The translations under genes were made by a program, and so were the position numbers. A DNA stretch of 64,000 bases from Ailurus styani (Eukaryota > Chordata > Mammalia > Carnivora > Ailuridae): the NCBI GenBank assembly GCA_002007465.1, contig LNAC01000018.1, positions 2,358,732-2,422,731 on the forward strand, read 5' to 3'. Below are positions 49,776 through 62,200 of this stretch, one piece after another. Position 1 is the stretch's first letter; every line of letters starts with the position of its first letter. The notes under the pieces are model-generated. The model searched no databases and had not been told where the DNA came from. It worked only from the letters and a program-made list of their open reading frames with translations.

Positions 49776-50092
49776 TGTAACTTGCAGCTATCCTGTTTCT
49801 CTCTCAGTAAAACCTGAGACTGGCAAAGCTTACTTGAGTTAGATCTCAGACTCATTTTTCAAGCAGGTCAGTGGGCCTACAAAGAATTCCCTAGGACCTC
49901 GTTCTGAGCCCGTGGCAGCAAAGGCTGCTTCAAGCTTCTAGAACCGAGCTTATGTGGTGCTTTCTGCTTCAGGAGTCCACAGGTTTAAAGCCCAGAAAGG
50001 GATTCAGGTCATTCCTATGATGTGGAACCACGTGGTGGGGCTCAAGGGTACCCCAAAGTCCTTCAGATGACCCCCAGAGGATGGGGCTGAGG

Positions 50093-50225
50093 GAGAGAGA
50101 GAATCCTCACACAGACTCCCTGCTAAGTGAGGAGCTCGATACGGGCCTTGATCTCAGAATGCTGAGATCATGACCTGAGCTGAAATCACATCAGACGCTT
50201 CACCAACCGAGCCATGGAGGCACCC
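50093..50225 (-). mobile_element. Carnivore SINE, partial
   Basis: Reverse copy without its AT-rich tail: actccctgctaagtgaggag through atcatgacctgagctgaaat to gagccatggaggcaccc. Confidence 0.8.
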
Positions 50226-50384
50226 GCTGATCTTATACTCAGCACCTCCTGCGGATTAAGCATCACCTTTCCAGAGCTTCCCACCCAGGAAACATAGTTC
50301 TTGCCACCAGGATGATTATCACAAGTTCCCAATCTTTTACCACCTTCATGGAGCCTCCCAATAATGGCAGGTGCCTGTTATGAT

Positions 50385-50460
50385 TGCCCCCATTTTGTAG
50401 GTGAAGAAACCAAGATTCAGAGAGCTTGGGTAGCTGTTCAGGATCACACAGCCTTGAATC
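50385..50460 (-). repeat. MIR fragment (reverse)
   Basis: Block ccccattttgtaggtgaaga followed by aaccaagattcagagagctt and aggatcacacagcc. Confidence 0.6.
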
Positions 50461-50474
50461 AACCCAGAAAGGGC

Positions 50475-50518
50475 CATAAGGCTTCTCTAAGGCTTCTCTA
50501 AGGCCTAAGGCTTCTCTC
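50475..50518. repeat. Short tandem repeat of AAGGCTTCTCT
   Basis: Three to four 11-bp units, the last separated by a short ctaagg spacer. Confidence 0.85.
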
Positions 50519-50867
50519 TTCAAAGCCCTCACTTTTGGCAACAAGCTGTCCGCCCGATGAAGGGCTCTCCTTCTTTTAAAGGATCGGGCCTCTGAGAATA
50601 CTTTAAGAAGCTAAGGTTTTCTGAAGACTAACAGGTCTGGGTCTCTGTAACACTCCCATAGGTGGTTAAATTTCAAAGTCCTTCAACACAGAGTTCAGGA
50701 TAACAATTCTTAAACCGTTTTTAGAAGCAGGTATTATTCATTGCTGTCTGTGGCCATGGGATAGACTCCCTCAGGCCTGTATGGCCGGCCCATCCCAGCA
50801 GTTCGTGTGGGGGATTCTGAACTGCACGGGCCCCAGAGGAAGGACTACACAACTGCCAGGCTGTGTG

Positions 50868-50991
50868 GTCTTGGCCAGGTGACTTGGCTTCTCTGTGCCT
50901 GAGTTTCCTCATCTGTCAGTGAGGGAAAAGTTATTCCTACCCATTAGGGTGGTTGTGAGGATTAAATGAAATCCTATACATAAAGCCTTTG
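50868..50991 (+). repeat. MIR SINE (forward), cut by a SINE
   Basis: Blocks ggccaggtgacttggcttct, ctgagtttcctcatctgtca and ggttgtgaggattaaatgaa are in MIR order. The SINE at 50992 interrupts its end. Confidence 0.8.
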
Positions 50992-51150
50992 GGGCACCTG
51001 GGTGGCCCAGGTCAGGGAGTCAGGGTCCTGGGATCCAGCCTACTCAGCAGGGAATCTGCCTCTGCCCCTCCCCTCCCCCTCCCACTCCCACCTCCTGCTC
51101 CTTCTCTCTCTCAAATAAATAAATAAAATCTTAAAAAATAAAAATAAAAA
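50992..51150 (+). mobile_element. Carnivore SINE, internally deleted
   Basis: Head ggggcacctgggtggcccag is followed directly by gtcagggtcctgggatccag. The segment between A and B boxes is shortened. It ends in caaataaataaataaaatct. Confidence 0.9.
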
Positions 51151-53081
51151 ATCTTCAAAAGCCCTGAAACCAGGGCAATAATGGACAACAATAAATGTTA
51201 GTTAGGACTGAAAGAAAAGGACCCTGAATTCCTTTCTGGGCTTTGAAACTATGGACTCCTGAAGCAGAAAACCCCACATAAGTTCTGGTTCTAAAAGCCT
51301 CCAACAGCCTTTTCCACCACAGGCTCAGAACAAGGGCCCTGGGAATTCTTTTGAGGCCCATTGACCTGCCTAAAAAAAAGAGTCTAAAATCAAACCGAAG
51401 TAAACTTCACTAGTGTTCATTTCAGCACTAAGGATATGACATCAGGACTGTGGCAGGCTCTGGAGCCCTCTCAGCTTCTTCCAGCTCTCAGCAACAGATG
51501 GGGGGTGCGGGGGCTGGCTGAGCCCAGTTGGCCTCTAGGCTGCACTGGGGGAGGCAGGCTTCTGGACAAGGTTTGGATTTATAGCCACACATAGATGAGA
51601 TCAAGCTCTTTTGTTAAGGAGTAGGGAAAGAGCACAGAATCTCCTGGCTCGGGGCTTTTGTTCAAGGGTGCAAGCCAAAGGTAGTGAACTGTCCCCTTCT
51701 TCTTCCCTGCCTGTCAGGTCAGAGAGGGAGCAGTCCTTGTTATGTTCCACCTGGCCTCACTGATCAGCCCAGGGTGACCTCCTACCTCAAGCCAGGTCAA
51801 CCAGCACCCCTACCTGAAGATTTAGAATTGTGCCCAGAAGAGTCTGGGCTCATTCTGCTTATCACCGTGAACTTGGAAGCGGCTGGCTGAGGCCATTTGC
51901 TGTCATGCTCCCTAGGATGCAGGGAAAGCCAGGCTTCAGGGAGACAGAAAGATGGAACAGAAACGGGAGTTGGAGGAAAGTGACTTTCTGGCTTCTCCAA
52001 ACCCAGGCCCTGGGTCTCATCTCTTCTCCAAGACCCAGATGCATCCTTGTGCTCAGATTTCTTAAGATGTCCCTGTATCCTTATAGTATACAATCCCCCT
52101 TTGTCATCAACCTGTCCCCAGTTGTTTCTGGCAGCCTCAGCCCCAAGAATCTTCATGAAGGCAACTTGAGGCAAACACCTCTTTCTGTCTCCTTCCCCTC
52201 GGTGTGACTTCTGGTCACCCTCCCAGCTTCCTAGAGGGCAACTTCAGCCTGGACAAGGGTGTCCCCCAGGTGATACCAGGGGACAGGGGAGGCCAGTCTC
52301 CAGCTCCTTCTGTGGCCCCTCCACTTCCCCCCAGGCCTGTCCCCCACTCTTCTCTGGGGCCTGTCCTTGTGCAGCCTTCCAAACACACCTCATCCCTGGT
52401 TCCTGCCCGCAGAGGTCCCTGGACCAGGTGTTTCGTGACTACCTTTCTTCCCTGTCCCAGTTCCTCTTTGTCTGCCCCTATGACTGTGTGTCATACCTCC
52501 CAGGCGGTGGCTGCAGCTTAACAGGGCCTTTAAAGTCTCCCAGGCAGCCGGTGTGGGGAGATGTTTGGGAAAAAGAAACATTTTCAGAAGTTCTTAAATG
52601 GACTTGAAAGAAAGAGGGCCGACTTCAGAGTGAGGAGACCGGAATCTGGTCTGGCCTCTCTTCTAACTTGCTGTGTGACTTTAAATTTCAGTTACTTTGG
52701 CTGCTGAGTGACAGAAATAGATGAGATCAAAGGCTTGCCAGGGAGCCCCAGTCAAGGTGCCTGGGTCATCACCTTGGAAACCGTATCCAGGGAAAAGGGA
52801 TGGCCCCCTGGGGCCCCATTTCTCTTCACTCAGAGTGGCCCCACTTGTATCCGCTTTCTACTCTGAGCATCCTTGCCAAATGCTGCCTTAGCCCAGGTTC
52901 CCTAGAAGCAGAGCTGGGGGCTGAGCATGTATGCTGCCACTTGGTGAGGGAGTGCAGTGCCTGGGAAGCTGCAGTGAGGAAAGGGGGTGAGACAGACGAG
53001 GAACAGATGAGGACAGAGAGCTTTGCTGAGGTGGCCACCATAAGCATCAAGGATGCTAGATCCTATGCGACCTTCTCTAAG
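51151..53081. other. Intergenic sequence upstream of CLN6
   Basis: No gene is recognised. The sequence is fairly GC-balanced and looks unique. Overlapping frames of 60-125 codons at 51.8-52.6 kb show no domain or conserved-protein look. Confidence 0.5.
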
Positions 53082-53094
53082 GAGGCTCTGTGAA

Positions 53095-53332
53095 AGAAGG
53101 AAGCAAACCATAAGAGACTCTCAATCATAGGAAACAAACCGAGGGTTGCTGGAGGGGAGGGTGGGGGGACGGAGTAGCTGGGTGATGGGCATTGAGGCGG
53201 ACACATGATGGAATGAGCACTGGGTGTTCTATGTAACTGATGAATCACTGAACTCTACCTCTGAAACTAACACAGTATATGTTAATGAATTGAATTTAAA
53301 ATAAAATAAAATAAAATAAAATAAAAATAAGA
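53095..53332 (+). mobile_element. 5'-truncated carnivore LINE-1 (3'UTR only)
   Basis: It reads taagagactctcaatcatag, then gagggttgctggaggggagg, gagcactgggtgttctatgt and an (AAAAT)n tail, the carnivore L1 3' terminus. Perfect target duplication gaggctctgtgaa at 53082-53094 and 53333-53345. It is fairly recent. Confidence 0.93.
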
Positions 53333-53850
53333 GAGGCTCTGTGAAGCTTAGGACAGTTCATCCAGAAAGAAGAAGCAAAGATTTCTCTGCCACTCCCTAT
53401 CTCTCGTTGGTCAAAGGTCTACCCCACGGAGTGTCCGACACTCCTGCACTTGAGGCCAGAAGTTCAGAGGTGGGCACGAGTGCAAGTTGGCTTATGCTGG
53501 AATGAAACAGGTGGCAAGCACCTGGAAGACAGGTGTGGCTGAGGGGGTCTTAGGTGGCTCATCAGAAAGTATCTGGTACGGCTATGGTTGAAAAGAGTGA
53601 GAACACCTGCTACATAAAAGTTGAAGGAACTTCCCAGCTGCAAAGTGCCTTGATATGGTTCAGTGGAACGGCGGCTCAGAGGGCTAAGACCGTTCACCCC
53701 TCTTGTGTGCAGGAACCATGTCCCCAGAGAATTGCAAGCAAGATCCCTGGAAATGTGTACTCCTCAGTGCCCAAGGGTTGGTGCCAACTTTTCTCTGCCC
53801 TCGCCCCCCAAATGTCCTGCAATTTGAGAGCACATGAAAATGATGTTCTT

Positions 53851-54049
53851 TTTTTAAAAATATTTTATTTATTTATTTGACAGAGAGAGAGAGAGAGAGA
53901 TCACAAGTAGGCAGAGAGGCGGGTAGAGAGAGAAGGAAGCAGGATCCCTGCTCAGCAGGGAGCCCGATGCAGGCCTCAATTCCAGGACCCTGAGATCACG
54001 ACCTGAGGTGCAGTCAGAGGCCTTAACCCACTGAGCCACCCAGGTGCCC
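53851..54049 (-). mobile_element. Carnivore tRNA-Lys SINE
   Basis: Reverse copy from a T-run and tattttatttatttatttga to gagccacccaggtgccc. Target duplication gaaaatgatgttctt / gaagatgatgttctt. Confidence 0.95.
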
Positions 54050-54064
54050 GAAGATGATGTTCTT

Positions 54065-54904
54065 CAAGAGCCCTGATGGGGCAGGAAAGAGAGGGACTGA
54101 TAATCCCGCCAGGTTGGGGGGGGGGGTGGTCAGTGGTATTCATCATGTTCATTCAGGCAGGCCTGGCCCCTGCTGCTAACCTGGGCTCCCTTCCACTCAG
54201 GAGGCAGCTGCCAGCTCCAGATGGGAGGTAGATTTGTTAGTATTTAAGGGATTGGAGGATTAAATGGGCCAGAGAAGCTTCCTCCACACAGCCTCATCCT
54301 CTAATGGCTGGAAGCCCAACCCTGGTGTTATTAATTTGATATTACATCATAGGCACTTCATGCCCCTTCCTTTGAAGCCCAGCAGGCTTGCAAAGCCAGC
54401 AGACAATAAGAGATTGGGGTCATAGCCGGACACCTCAATCCTTCTTCTCTGGCATATACATAGAGCAATCTGTAGCAGGACGATCAGACTCTCCCAAATC
54501 AAACCTGGGATCCAACCTGAGCATTGTTGTTGGCTGACCTTGGGGATACTATTTCAGCTCAGGATACTGGCTTTCTCTGCTGCAAAATAGGGACATCGGA
54601 GCAAATGAGAGAAAAAAAGCTATAAAGCCAACATACCCTTTAGTGAGGCTGGGCTGGGCACCGGAGTGTGTGGCCTGTGGGCTGCTGGAGCCCAGGGCGG
54701 GGGTAGCTGATGGAAAATGACCCCAAGGCAGGCCCCAGTCACAGCCAAGATAGGACATGGGCTCTGATCAAAATGAGAAGGAATAAAACTCAGTAAAAGT
54801 CTCCCAAAGGAAAGCACAGGCAAGAAAATGGAATAGAAATTGGCTCAAACCCATCATCTCACTCAGGAAACATAAGGTCCAGGGTCAGACTACGGTAAAG
54901 AACA
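54065..54904. other. Intergenic sequence
   Basis: No gene or clear repeat is seen. A G-run occurs at about 54115-54128. Confidence 0.5.
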
Positions 54905-55100
54905 AACCCACCAGCACCAGGCTCTGTGCCAAGGGCTCCAATCTGCATGACGTCATGAAATCATCACAGCCCCAATGCAGTAGTACAACAAGCTTCTCCT
55001 TGTCACAGATGAGGAAACTGAGGCTGGGAGGTGTTGAGCAAGTTACCTGAGTGTCATAGCTAGTTAGGACCAGTACCAGGACTGAAACCTAGGCTGTCTG
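54905..55100 (-). repeat. MIR SINE (reverse)
   Basis: Blocks accaggctctgtgccaaggg, cacagatgaggaaactgagg, gagcaagttacctgagtgtc and gactgaaacctaggctgtct are in reverse MIR order. Confidence 0.78.
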
Positions 55101-56390
55101 CTTGCTGATTGTTCTCAGGCTTTGCCCTTTGTTCTTTCTTCTCACAGGGACACGGTCTCCCCAAGCAGCCTCTTAGGTTCAGATTAACATCGATATTCCC
55201 CTGATTCACGAGTCAGTCTGCTCTTCTCCCAGGTCTGACCTAAGATTCAGATCCACGGGCCCAACAGCCTTCCTGACCCACCTCAAGCATATGTCCAAGG
55301 AAGAATTCTCATTTACCCTAAACTTGCTCTTACCCACTTCCCAGAGGGTGCCTCCACCATCCACCCAGCTGTAAAACTTGCCAGAGCCTGTACTTCTCTC
55401 CTCACCCCTGACACCTGATGCACCACCAGGGTACCCTCCATACAACTAAGGTCATCAACTCTCTCCTTGCCGCGGTGGCCGCCAGCAGTTGCAGGACCCT
55501 CACTAGAACAAATGCATGTCACGTGCTCCACCTGGTGGTGTCCGGTCCTGCCTTTTCTCATCCACCCCACGCTGAAATGCAAATATGATGGTGCCACTTC
55601 CCTGCCCCCAAACTCTTGAACTGCTTCCTGTTGTTCCCAGGATAAAGGCCCTCTTCATCTGCACCCTTCCCCAGGCCACCTCCTGTTGCCCTTCCTTCTG
55701 CACTCTGCTGCTCTTGCTGGAATTTTCTGTCCTCCAAACACCAGCTTCTCTCTGTATGCTGAGCCTCCTGGCTGGCTGTTCCCTCTGCCTGGAACACTTT
55801 GCCCCACTCCCTGTGTTCCCTCCACTCCTGCTCAGACTTCATTGTCAGCTCAGAAGTCCAAAGTCACAACTAGGATGTCCATCCTCCAGAAGCCTGGTCT
55901 GACCCCACTTCCTCCAAGTCTATACTCACACAGCACTCAGTACTCTTCCCACCACACCCTTTACCAATGCCCCCTTCCCACCACCAAATGTAGGCCTTAC
56001 TAGAGCTGGGTTTGTCCATTCCTGTCTGCACAGTGCACTGCTCACAGCAGGGAGTTAATACATGTTTCGGAGGGAGACAGAGCAAGTGACTTTTCCAAAG
56101 CCACAAAATCCAAGAGAGTGACAAATTCAGAATTAGAATCTGCATCAATCCACTCCACACCACCCCAACTTGGAAAGAATTCGCTGCTCCTCTGCGTCCT
56201 ACCTTCCCATCCCGCCCATTATTTAATTCCTAGCGTCAAGGGCCACAGAAGTGACATTTTAGTAAACGACATCCTCCATCTGAAAAAGGAAAGCGCGTGG
56301 CGCCGTGTGGGAGGACATAATTACCCCCGTCCCCGTCCCCAAGGACAAGGGAAATCCAGCCTCGGTCTCCTCCCCAGGACCATCTGGATC
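55101..56390. other. Sequence upstream of the CLN6 CpG island
   Basis: No gene is recognised. Overlapping short frames on both strands at 55.2-56.2 kb show no recognisable protein. Confidence 0.5.
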
Positions 56391-56590
56391 GGGTGAGTCT
56401 TAACCCAGGTCCCTACGCTCCCCCCACCGAACATCAGCATCCGGGCCTCAGCCAGCCTAGGCCAAGCTTCCCCCCCGGACGTCGCCAGCGACCCCAGCAA
56501 CGCCCAGCCCCCACAGGGCCACACGCGTCGCGCGTGCCCCCATCCCCTGGCCAGGCTCGCCCCGCCTCCCCGGCTCCGTCAGCCCCTCCC

Positions 56591-56650
56591 CGCGTCCCTC
56601 CCCGCGTCCCTCCCCGCGTCCCTCCCCGCGTCCCTCCCCGCGTCCCTCCC
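56591..56650. repeat. Dodecamer minisatellite, five copies of CGCGTCCCTCCC
   Basis: Five perfect tandem 12-bp units, preceded by a partial unit. The minus strand has repeated GGG runs and could form a G-quadruplex. The array lies 26 bases before the assembly gap. Confidence 0.97.
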
Positions 56651-56676
56651 CTTCCTCCCCACGCGCGCCGGCCCCG

Positions 56677-57284
56677 NNNNNNNNNNNNNNNNNNNNNNNN
56701 NNNNNNNNNNNNNNNNNNNNNNNNNNNNNNNNNNNNNNNNNNNNNNNNNNNNNNNNNNNNNNNNNNNNNNNNNNNNNNNNNNNNNNNNNNNNNNNNNNNN
56801 NNNNNNNNNNNNNNNNNNNNNNNNNNNNNNNNNNNNNNNNNNNNNNNNNNNNNNNNNNNNNNNNNNNNNNNNNNNNNNNNNNNNNNNNNNNNNNNNNNNN
56901 NNNNNNNNNNNNNNNNNNNNNNNNNNNNNNNNNNNNNNNNNNNNNNNNNNNNNNNNNNNNNNNNNNNNNNNNNNNNNNNNNNNNNNNNNNNNNNNNNNNN
57001 NNNNNNNNNNNNNNNNNNNNNNNNNNNNNNNNNNNNNNNNNNNNNNNNNNNNNNNNNNNNNNNNNNNNNNNNNNNNNNNNNNNNNNNNNNNNNNNNNNNN
57101 NNNNNNNNNNNNNNNNNNNNNNNNNNNNNNNNNNNNNNNNNNNNNNNNNNNNNNNNNNNNNNNNNNNNNNNNNNNNNNNNNNNNNNNNNNNNNNNNNNNN
57201 NNNNNNNNNNNNNNNNNNNNNNNNNNNNNNNNNNNNNNNNNNNNNNNNNNNNNNNNNNNNNNNNNNNNNNNNNNNNNNNNNNNN
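56677..57284. other. Assembly gap (608 N)
   Basis: It lies in the centre of the CpG island and probably hides CLN6 exon 1 and its start codon. Confidence 1.
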
Positions 57285-59184
57285 CGGGGCGGGCCGGGGT
57301 CTGCTGCGGAGTCCGTCTCCCCTGCGCTGCCGTCGCCGCGCCCTGGCGCCTGGGCCGCGTCTGCACAGCCCTTTTTCTTCTTGGGGGCGCCCTGGGGCCA
57401 GGCAGACTCGGCAGCCCCCCGCCTCCCGGGCCGGCCCGAGAACAGTTGCGCCTCGGGCGAGACCAGTCTAGGGGTCCAAGAAACTCGGGGTGGGGGCGGC
57501 GGGCCCCAGGACCCTGGCACACACTGCCCGCCACGCACTCGCACGCCCCGGGAGCCACCTCCAAGTTCTCGGGGTCCTTTCAAGCAGAATCGGACTTGGA
57601 TGCTGGTGTCAACCGGGAGGCTCACTCCTCACCCCAAGAATGTGAGAATGGAAGTTCAGGAGACAGCGAAGTGTGTGGAAGCTCCAAGGGCTTTTCTCAC
57701 TTTTTTGGCCGTTCCCTTTTCTCACTAAGGAGAAGTTACTGGTTTATGTAGTTGAGACCAAGAGGGGCAGAAGAAGAAGCATGGAAACCACCTTTTAGTC
57801 TCTCGCTCCATTCTGCCTTCATGCTATTGTACAGGCCAGATAGCATCTTCGGTGTGCCCAGTGCTGTGGTAGGCACTAAAGGGGTGGGTAAGGTGAAGCC
57901 AGAAGGGGCTAAGAGGTCGTCTTGGAGAGCTTCGTGGAGGAAGTGGCACTAGAACTGAGCCTCAGAGTATTCAGTAGGTGTCTCAGGGAGGAAAGGCCGT
58001 TTCAGTTGGAGGAGGAGGTGGTGGAAAGCTTGGGGAGAGTCAACTGATCAGTGGTACTGGAGCTTTCTAGTGTACAGGCGGCAAGAGGATGTGGATTGAC
58101 CGGGAAGGGCCTTTCCTGGCAGCAGGGCTGGGACTATAGTGAAGGCCTAGACTGCAAATTTTAAGGAAATTTAAGGTGCTCACTCTCAGGCACCCATGTG
58201 CCTACTTAAATGCTGGGCCCTATGTGCCTCACTTGCCTCACCCTAGTTCCTGCCCTAAATGGCAGATTAAAAACGCAGCCTTTTTCTGATAAGCACAGGG
58301 GAGCCATGGAATGCTTTTGAGCACTAGTGTGCTCCGAGTCAATTTTAGGAAGTTTGTGGTATGATTTGGGATGAGGTGAGAAGTCTGAGAGACTTGGCTG
58401 TGGGGATAGCTCTTTCTCCTGCTACTGAGGGCCATCTCTGTTCTGGATCCTCTTCAAGCTGGGGGTCTTTGACTGCCCTGAACGGTGGCGGCCCATTTAG
58501 AGCAATCTGTGGGTATTGGGTATGACCCGACTTTATCTCATTTGTGGGGCTTCTGTATGCAGTATCTGACTCGATCTTTTTCTATTTTGTGTAAGTGGAA
58601 ACATATACATATTTTGTATATGTGCAAAAACATTTTGTATATGAGGCCCAGAGAGGTTACATCATTTGCTGGCAAGAACCAGGGTCTAAACTCAGGGCTT
58701 CTGTACTATTCCACTTGGGCTGCTGAGGGGCAGTGTGCCTCTTTACTCCTGTAGGAGCTCACTACCGGGTGCTCCCTGGGGATGGCACAGGACTGACTCA
58801 CTTCCTGGGTACCCCTGCCACCCTTGTAGGGTTCCTCTAGGACCATTTTCAGTATCATTGTTGCTTAAGACAGTAGGCAGAATCAACCTATCCAGTTCCT
58901 AAGATGCTTGGATTTCCTCTGCTGCATCCATGCTTTGCTTACACACCTCTAATGACACAGTGTTCACTATCTTTCAAGGTAGCCCATTCCAGCTTCTGCC
59001 TGCTCCGTTGATTGTTTTTGTATTGCTATCAAAGTAATACATGCCTGTTGTTAAATAGCACAGAAGGGCTTAGAGTAAAAAGCAGTGGTTCTCTGTTCCA
59101 CCTTTCCCTGGCTCCAGAGACAACCACAGTAGCTTCTCTTAGCTGTTTCTATTAGAATTAAATTCATATTTTAAAATAATATCA

Positions 59185-59400
59185 GCAAATACTGTGTAAC
59201 GCTTTCCATGAACCAGAGCCTACTCTAAAGTTTTGCACTTAATAATTCAACCACAACTCTTGAGATAGGATCTACTGGTATCACTCAATTTATAGATGAG
59301 AACATTGAGGCCCAAGAGAGGTTAAGGAACTTGCTCAAGATCTGGTTGGTGGCAAAGCTAGGATGTGAACCCAGGTGGTCTCCAAAGTCCGTATTCTTAA
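59185..59400 (-). repeat. MIR SINE (reverse)
   Basis: Blocks tttatagatgagaacattga, gagaggttaaggaacttgct and ggatgtgaacccaggtggtc are in reverse MIR order. Confidence 0.78.
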
Positions 59401-59438
59401 AAGCTATGCTCAACAGCCACTTCTTGATTTATCATTTT

Positions 59439-59617
59439 GTAAAAAGGTTTTTTTTATTTATTTATTTGACAGCACATGGAGAAGGAGCAGCAGTTGGAGA
59501 GGGAGAAGCAGGCTCCCTGGTCATTGGGGAGCCTGATACGGGGCTTGATCCCAGGACCCTGGGATCATGACCTCAGCCGAAGGCAGACACTTAACTGACT
59601 GAGCCACCTAGGTGCCC
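59439..59617 (-). mobile_element. Carnivore tRNA-Lys SINE
   Basis: Reverse copy from a T-run and atttatttatttgacagcac to gagccacctaggtgcccc. Target duplication cttgatttatcattt at 59423-59437 and 59618-59632. Confidence 0.94.
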
Positions 59618-60098
59618 CTTGATTTATCATTTGTACTTTCTAAGATAATATTTGCTGATTTCCTGTTAGATTTGGCTCACTTATACCTCCCTCATCTTCA
59701 CAAGATGGTTCTTTTCATCTATTCTCCATTTTTAAACTATTCTTAGTTTTTCTGTTAACCTTTGTAGCCTTAGGAAACATGCATACACCATTATTTCCTT
59801 TTTTGGGAACTATGGGCAGTATCTCTTGATTCCTTTTTCAAAGGACAATAATAGTCCCCAACCCTAACATTTGGCTTTCCCTACCCTTTTCTCCAACTCC
59901 TGTACTCCTTAGTTCTGCTTTCATGTTCTCAAGGTTAATGGTATTTACTTGCTGTTTTTAGGCATAGTTGTCTTTCATGTTTTGTGTGTGCGTGGATTCT
60001 AAACTTTGAAAATCAGTATACAATATTTTTTTAGTTAAGCCATGTAAACATTCCCTACAAAGCCAAGGAATGTTTAACAGTAGTACCGTATGCTCTCT

Positions 60099-60305
60099 CT
60101 CTCTTTTTTTTTTTTAAAGATTTTATTTATTTATTTCACAGAGGGAGAGAGATCACAAAGAGGCAGAGAGGCAGGCAGAGAGAGGGGGGGGGAAGCAGGC
60201 TCCCCGCTGAGCAGGGAGCCCAATGCGGGCCTCGATCCCAGGACCCTGAGATCATGACCTGAGCCGAAAGCAGAGGCTTTAACCCACTGAGCCACCCAGG
60301 CGCCC
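60099..60305 (-). mobile_element. Carnivore tRNA-Lys SINE, young copy
   Basis: Reverse copy from a T-run and aaagattttatttatttatt to gagccacccaggcgccc. Perfect 15-bp target duplication taccgtatgctctct at 60084-60098 and 60306-60320. Confidence 0.97.
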
Positions 60306-62039
60306 TACCGTATGCTCTCTTATATTGTTTTTGGTTTTCCTGGGGCTTCTAATTGCCTTTCTTTTTCCCTCTTATTATTTGCCTTCATTTTCTCATTTTT
60401 TGTTCAAGCTTTCCATTGTGTCAGGTATTTTGCCATTCTTTATACAGAACCAAAATTAATCCCTCTATACTTCCCATTTATGGGTCCCTGTTTGACTCCA
60501 CTGTGGCTGAGTCCTTCCTTTTCTGCCAGGCAATCCTGCAGATGCTGACTGCTTTAAATATTTCAGGTGTATATTATGTATTCCCCACCTGTCATGGTAT
60601 CAGTTCCCCCCATATGGTAGACTTGTAAAGCTGTGGAGGAGAGAAAAGGCCATCCTTGTCTTGGGTTACCTGCCATTCACTGATATTCTCAGCTGCAGTT
60701 TCTGATGACTGAGATCTAGAGCTGGCACAGGCTGGGGGCTCACTGTGTAAAGTCTGTGGAGTCAGGAACTTGGGACAGGCTTGAGGTTGCTCATCCCCAG
60801 GACAAGGACTAGAAGAGAGGATGCCTTCACCCTCCATAATCTCCCTCTTGTGGTCATAGCCCCAACAGAAGAAAACCAGTCAGATGTTAACCAGTCTTGA
60901 TTTCCAAGTTGAGTGGCCTGTATCTGCCCTTTTTTTTTTTTCCTGCCTTGCTAAGCCAGGCTGGACTACTGACAGGGAAACCATTAACTGAGGTGCTCCC
61001 TTGGGTAGAGGAGGAAATAATTACTGAGCCCCTACTATATGCTAGGTATCCACAGCTTTCAGAGGCCCATACCTAAGAGCTTCCCCAGGCTGTCAAAATA
61101 CTTTTCTCCTCTATAGCAAACATCCTACTCCTTGTCCAGTTTGGAGGTTTCCAGAATAAGACACTGAGGGTTGTTACCCTCTTTCTCCCACCAAGTTCTT
61201 CAGGCCTGGAGGTTCTCACCATCTGCTTTTTGAGGCCTTGATTGACAGTCACTAAGGGGAAGGGCAGGTGGGCCCTCTAAGCCAGTCCCTCATCTCAGAC
61301 CCATCTCAGAGGAGTCCTGACCGTGAGTTTCTGACTATCTGCTCAGCCTGAAGCCCAGCCAGTCCCTCACTTCTCTTCCTGCCTGTTAATAAGCCCAGGC
61401 CTTCAACTCCATGCAGCGCCTTCCTCCCTTCCACCCCAGACCTTCAATCCCACTCTCCTGCGTGCTTAAATCCACCCATCCACGCTTTCAGGCCCTCTTC
61501 CTTCATGCAGACTTTGCCTACTGCCCCAGGCCTTGCTTTAGCCCTCTCTCTTGATCTCTTCATATGGTATGTAGTTTATTATAATAGAAACAGAAGAGGA
61601 AACTACTTAGAGCGCATATAGTTCATATAGATATGGGTTTGAATACATGCTGTTCAGGACTCCTGGGTTGCAAGTGACGTAAAGCCAGTGTGAACTACAG
61701 CACCCTTAGCAAAAAGGAAGGTATTAGCTTATGGACAAACCATCACCTGGGGGCTGCCTGGAACTCTCCGGGTTTTTCCTTTTCCTTTCCCTTGGTCTTC
61801 TCTGCAGGCTTGCTTCATTCTCGCCTGGCTGTCCTTTGAGGCTGGTACCTTGCCCACAGGCAGCCCTGGACTTGCATCCTTAGCACCCCAGCGCCAGAAG
61901 GAAGGCACTCCTTCCACCAGCTCTCGTTGGAAAAGTTCCCCTGGGCTGGCTTAGGTCACTGGCCCTCCCTGTGCCCAAGGAAGCATCATCTCTTACTAGA
62001 AGAAGCATGGAGTGGGAAACAGGCTGACAAAAAGAGTAG

Positions 62040-62200
62040 TTGCAGTAGCGCCTTACTATGTGGGCAGTCTAAGCATTCAACCCCTGTGAGCCTCAGTATC
62101 ATCTGTCACACAAGAGGGGAGCGACCTCCTGGTATTGCCACAAGCATTCAGTGAGATGGTGTAGGTGAAGCTCCGAGCACAGCGCACACTCAGTACTCAG
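62040..62200 (+). repeat. MIR fragment (forward)
   Basis: Blocks ccctgtgagcctcagtatca, gccacaagcattcagtgaga and cgagcacagcgcacactcag follow forward MIR order. Confidence 0.55.

Larger units (their letters stand above)
56390..57600 (+). promoter_or_regulatory. CLN6: CpG island, probable CLN6 promoter
   Basis: This is a CpG-dense region on both sides of a 608-base gap, 6.7 kb upstream of CLN6 exon 2 and in the right orientation. I searched the visible flanks for the known CLN6 N-terminal coding sequence (SFLQAR followed by a donor) and did not find it, so exon 1 is probably inside the gap. The 452- and 376-codon frames that span the N's are composition artefacts. Confidence 0.65.

Noticed and set aside
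56393..57751. Open frames of 348-452 codons on both strands across the CpG island
   Set aside because: Two thirds of each frame is N. The rest is GC-rich, stop-poor sequence and the dodecamer repeat. No protein family is recognisable.
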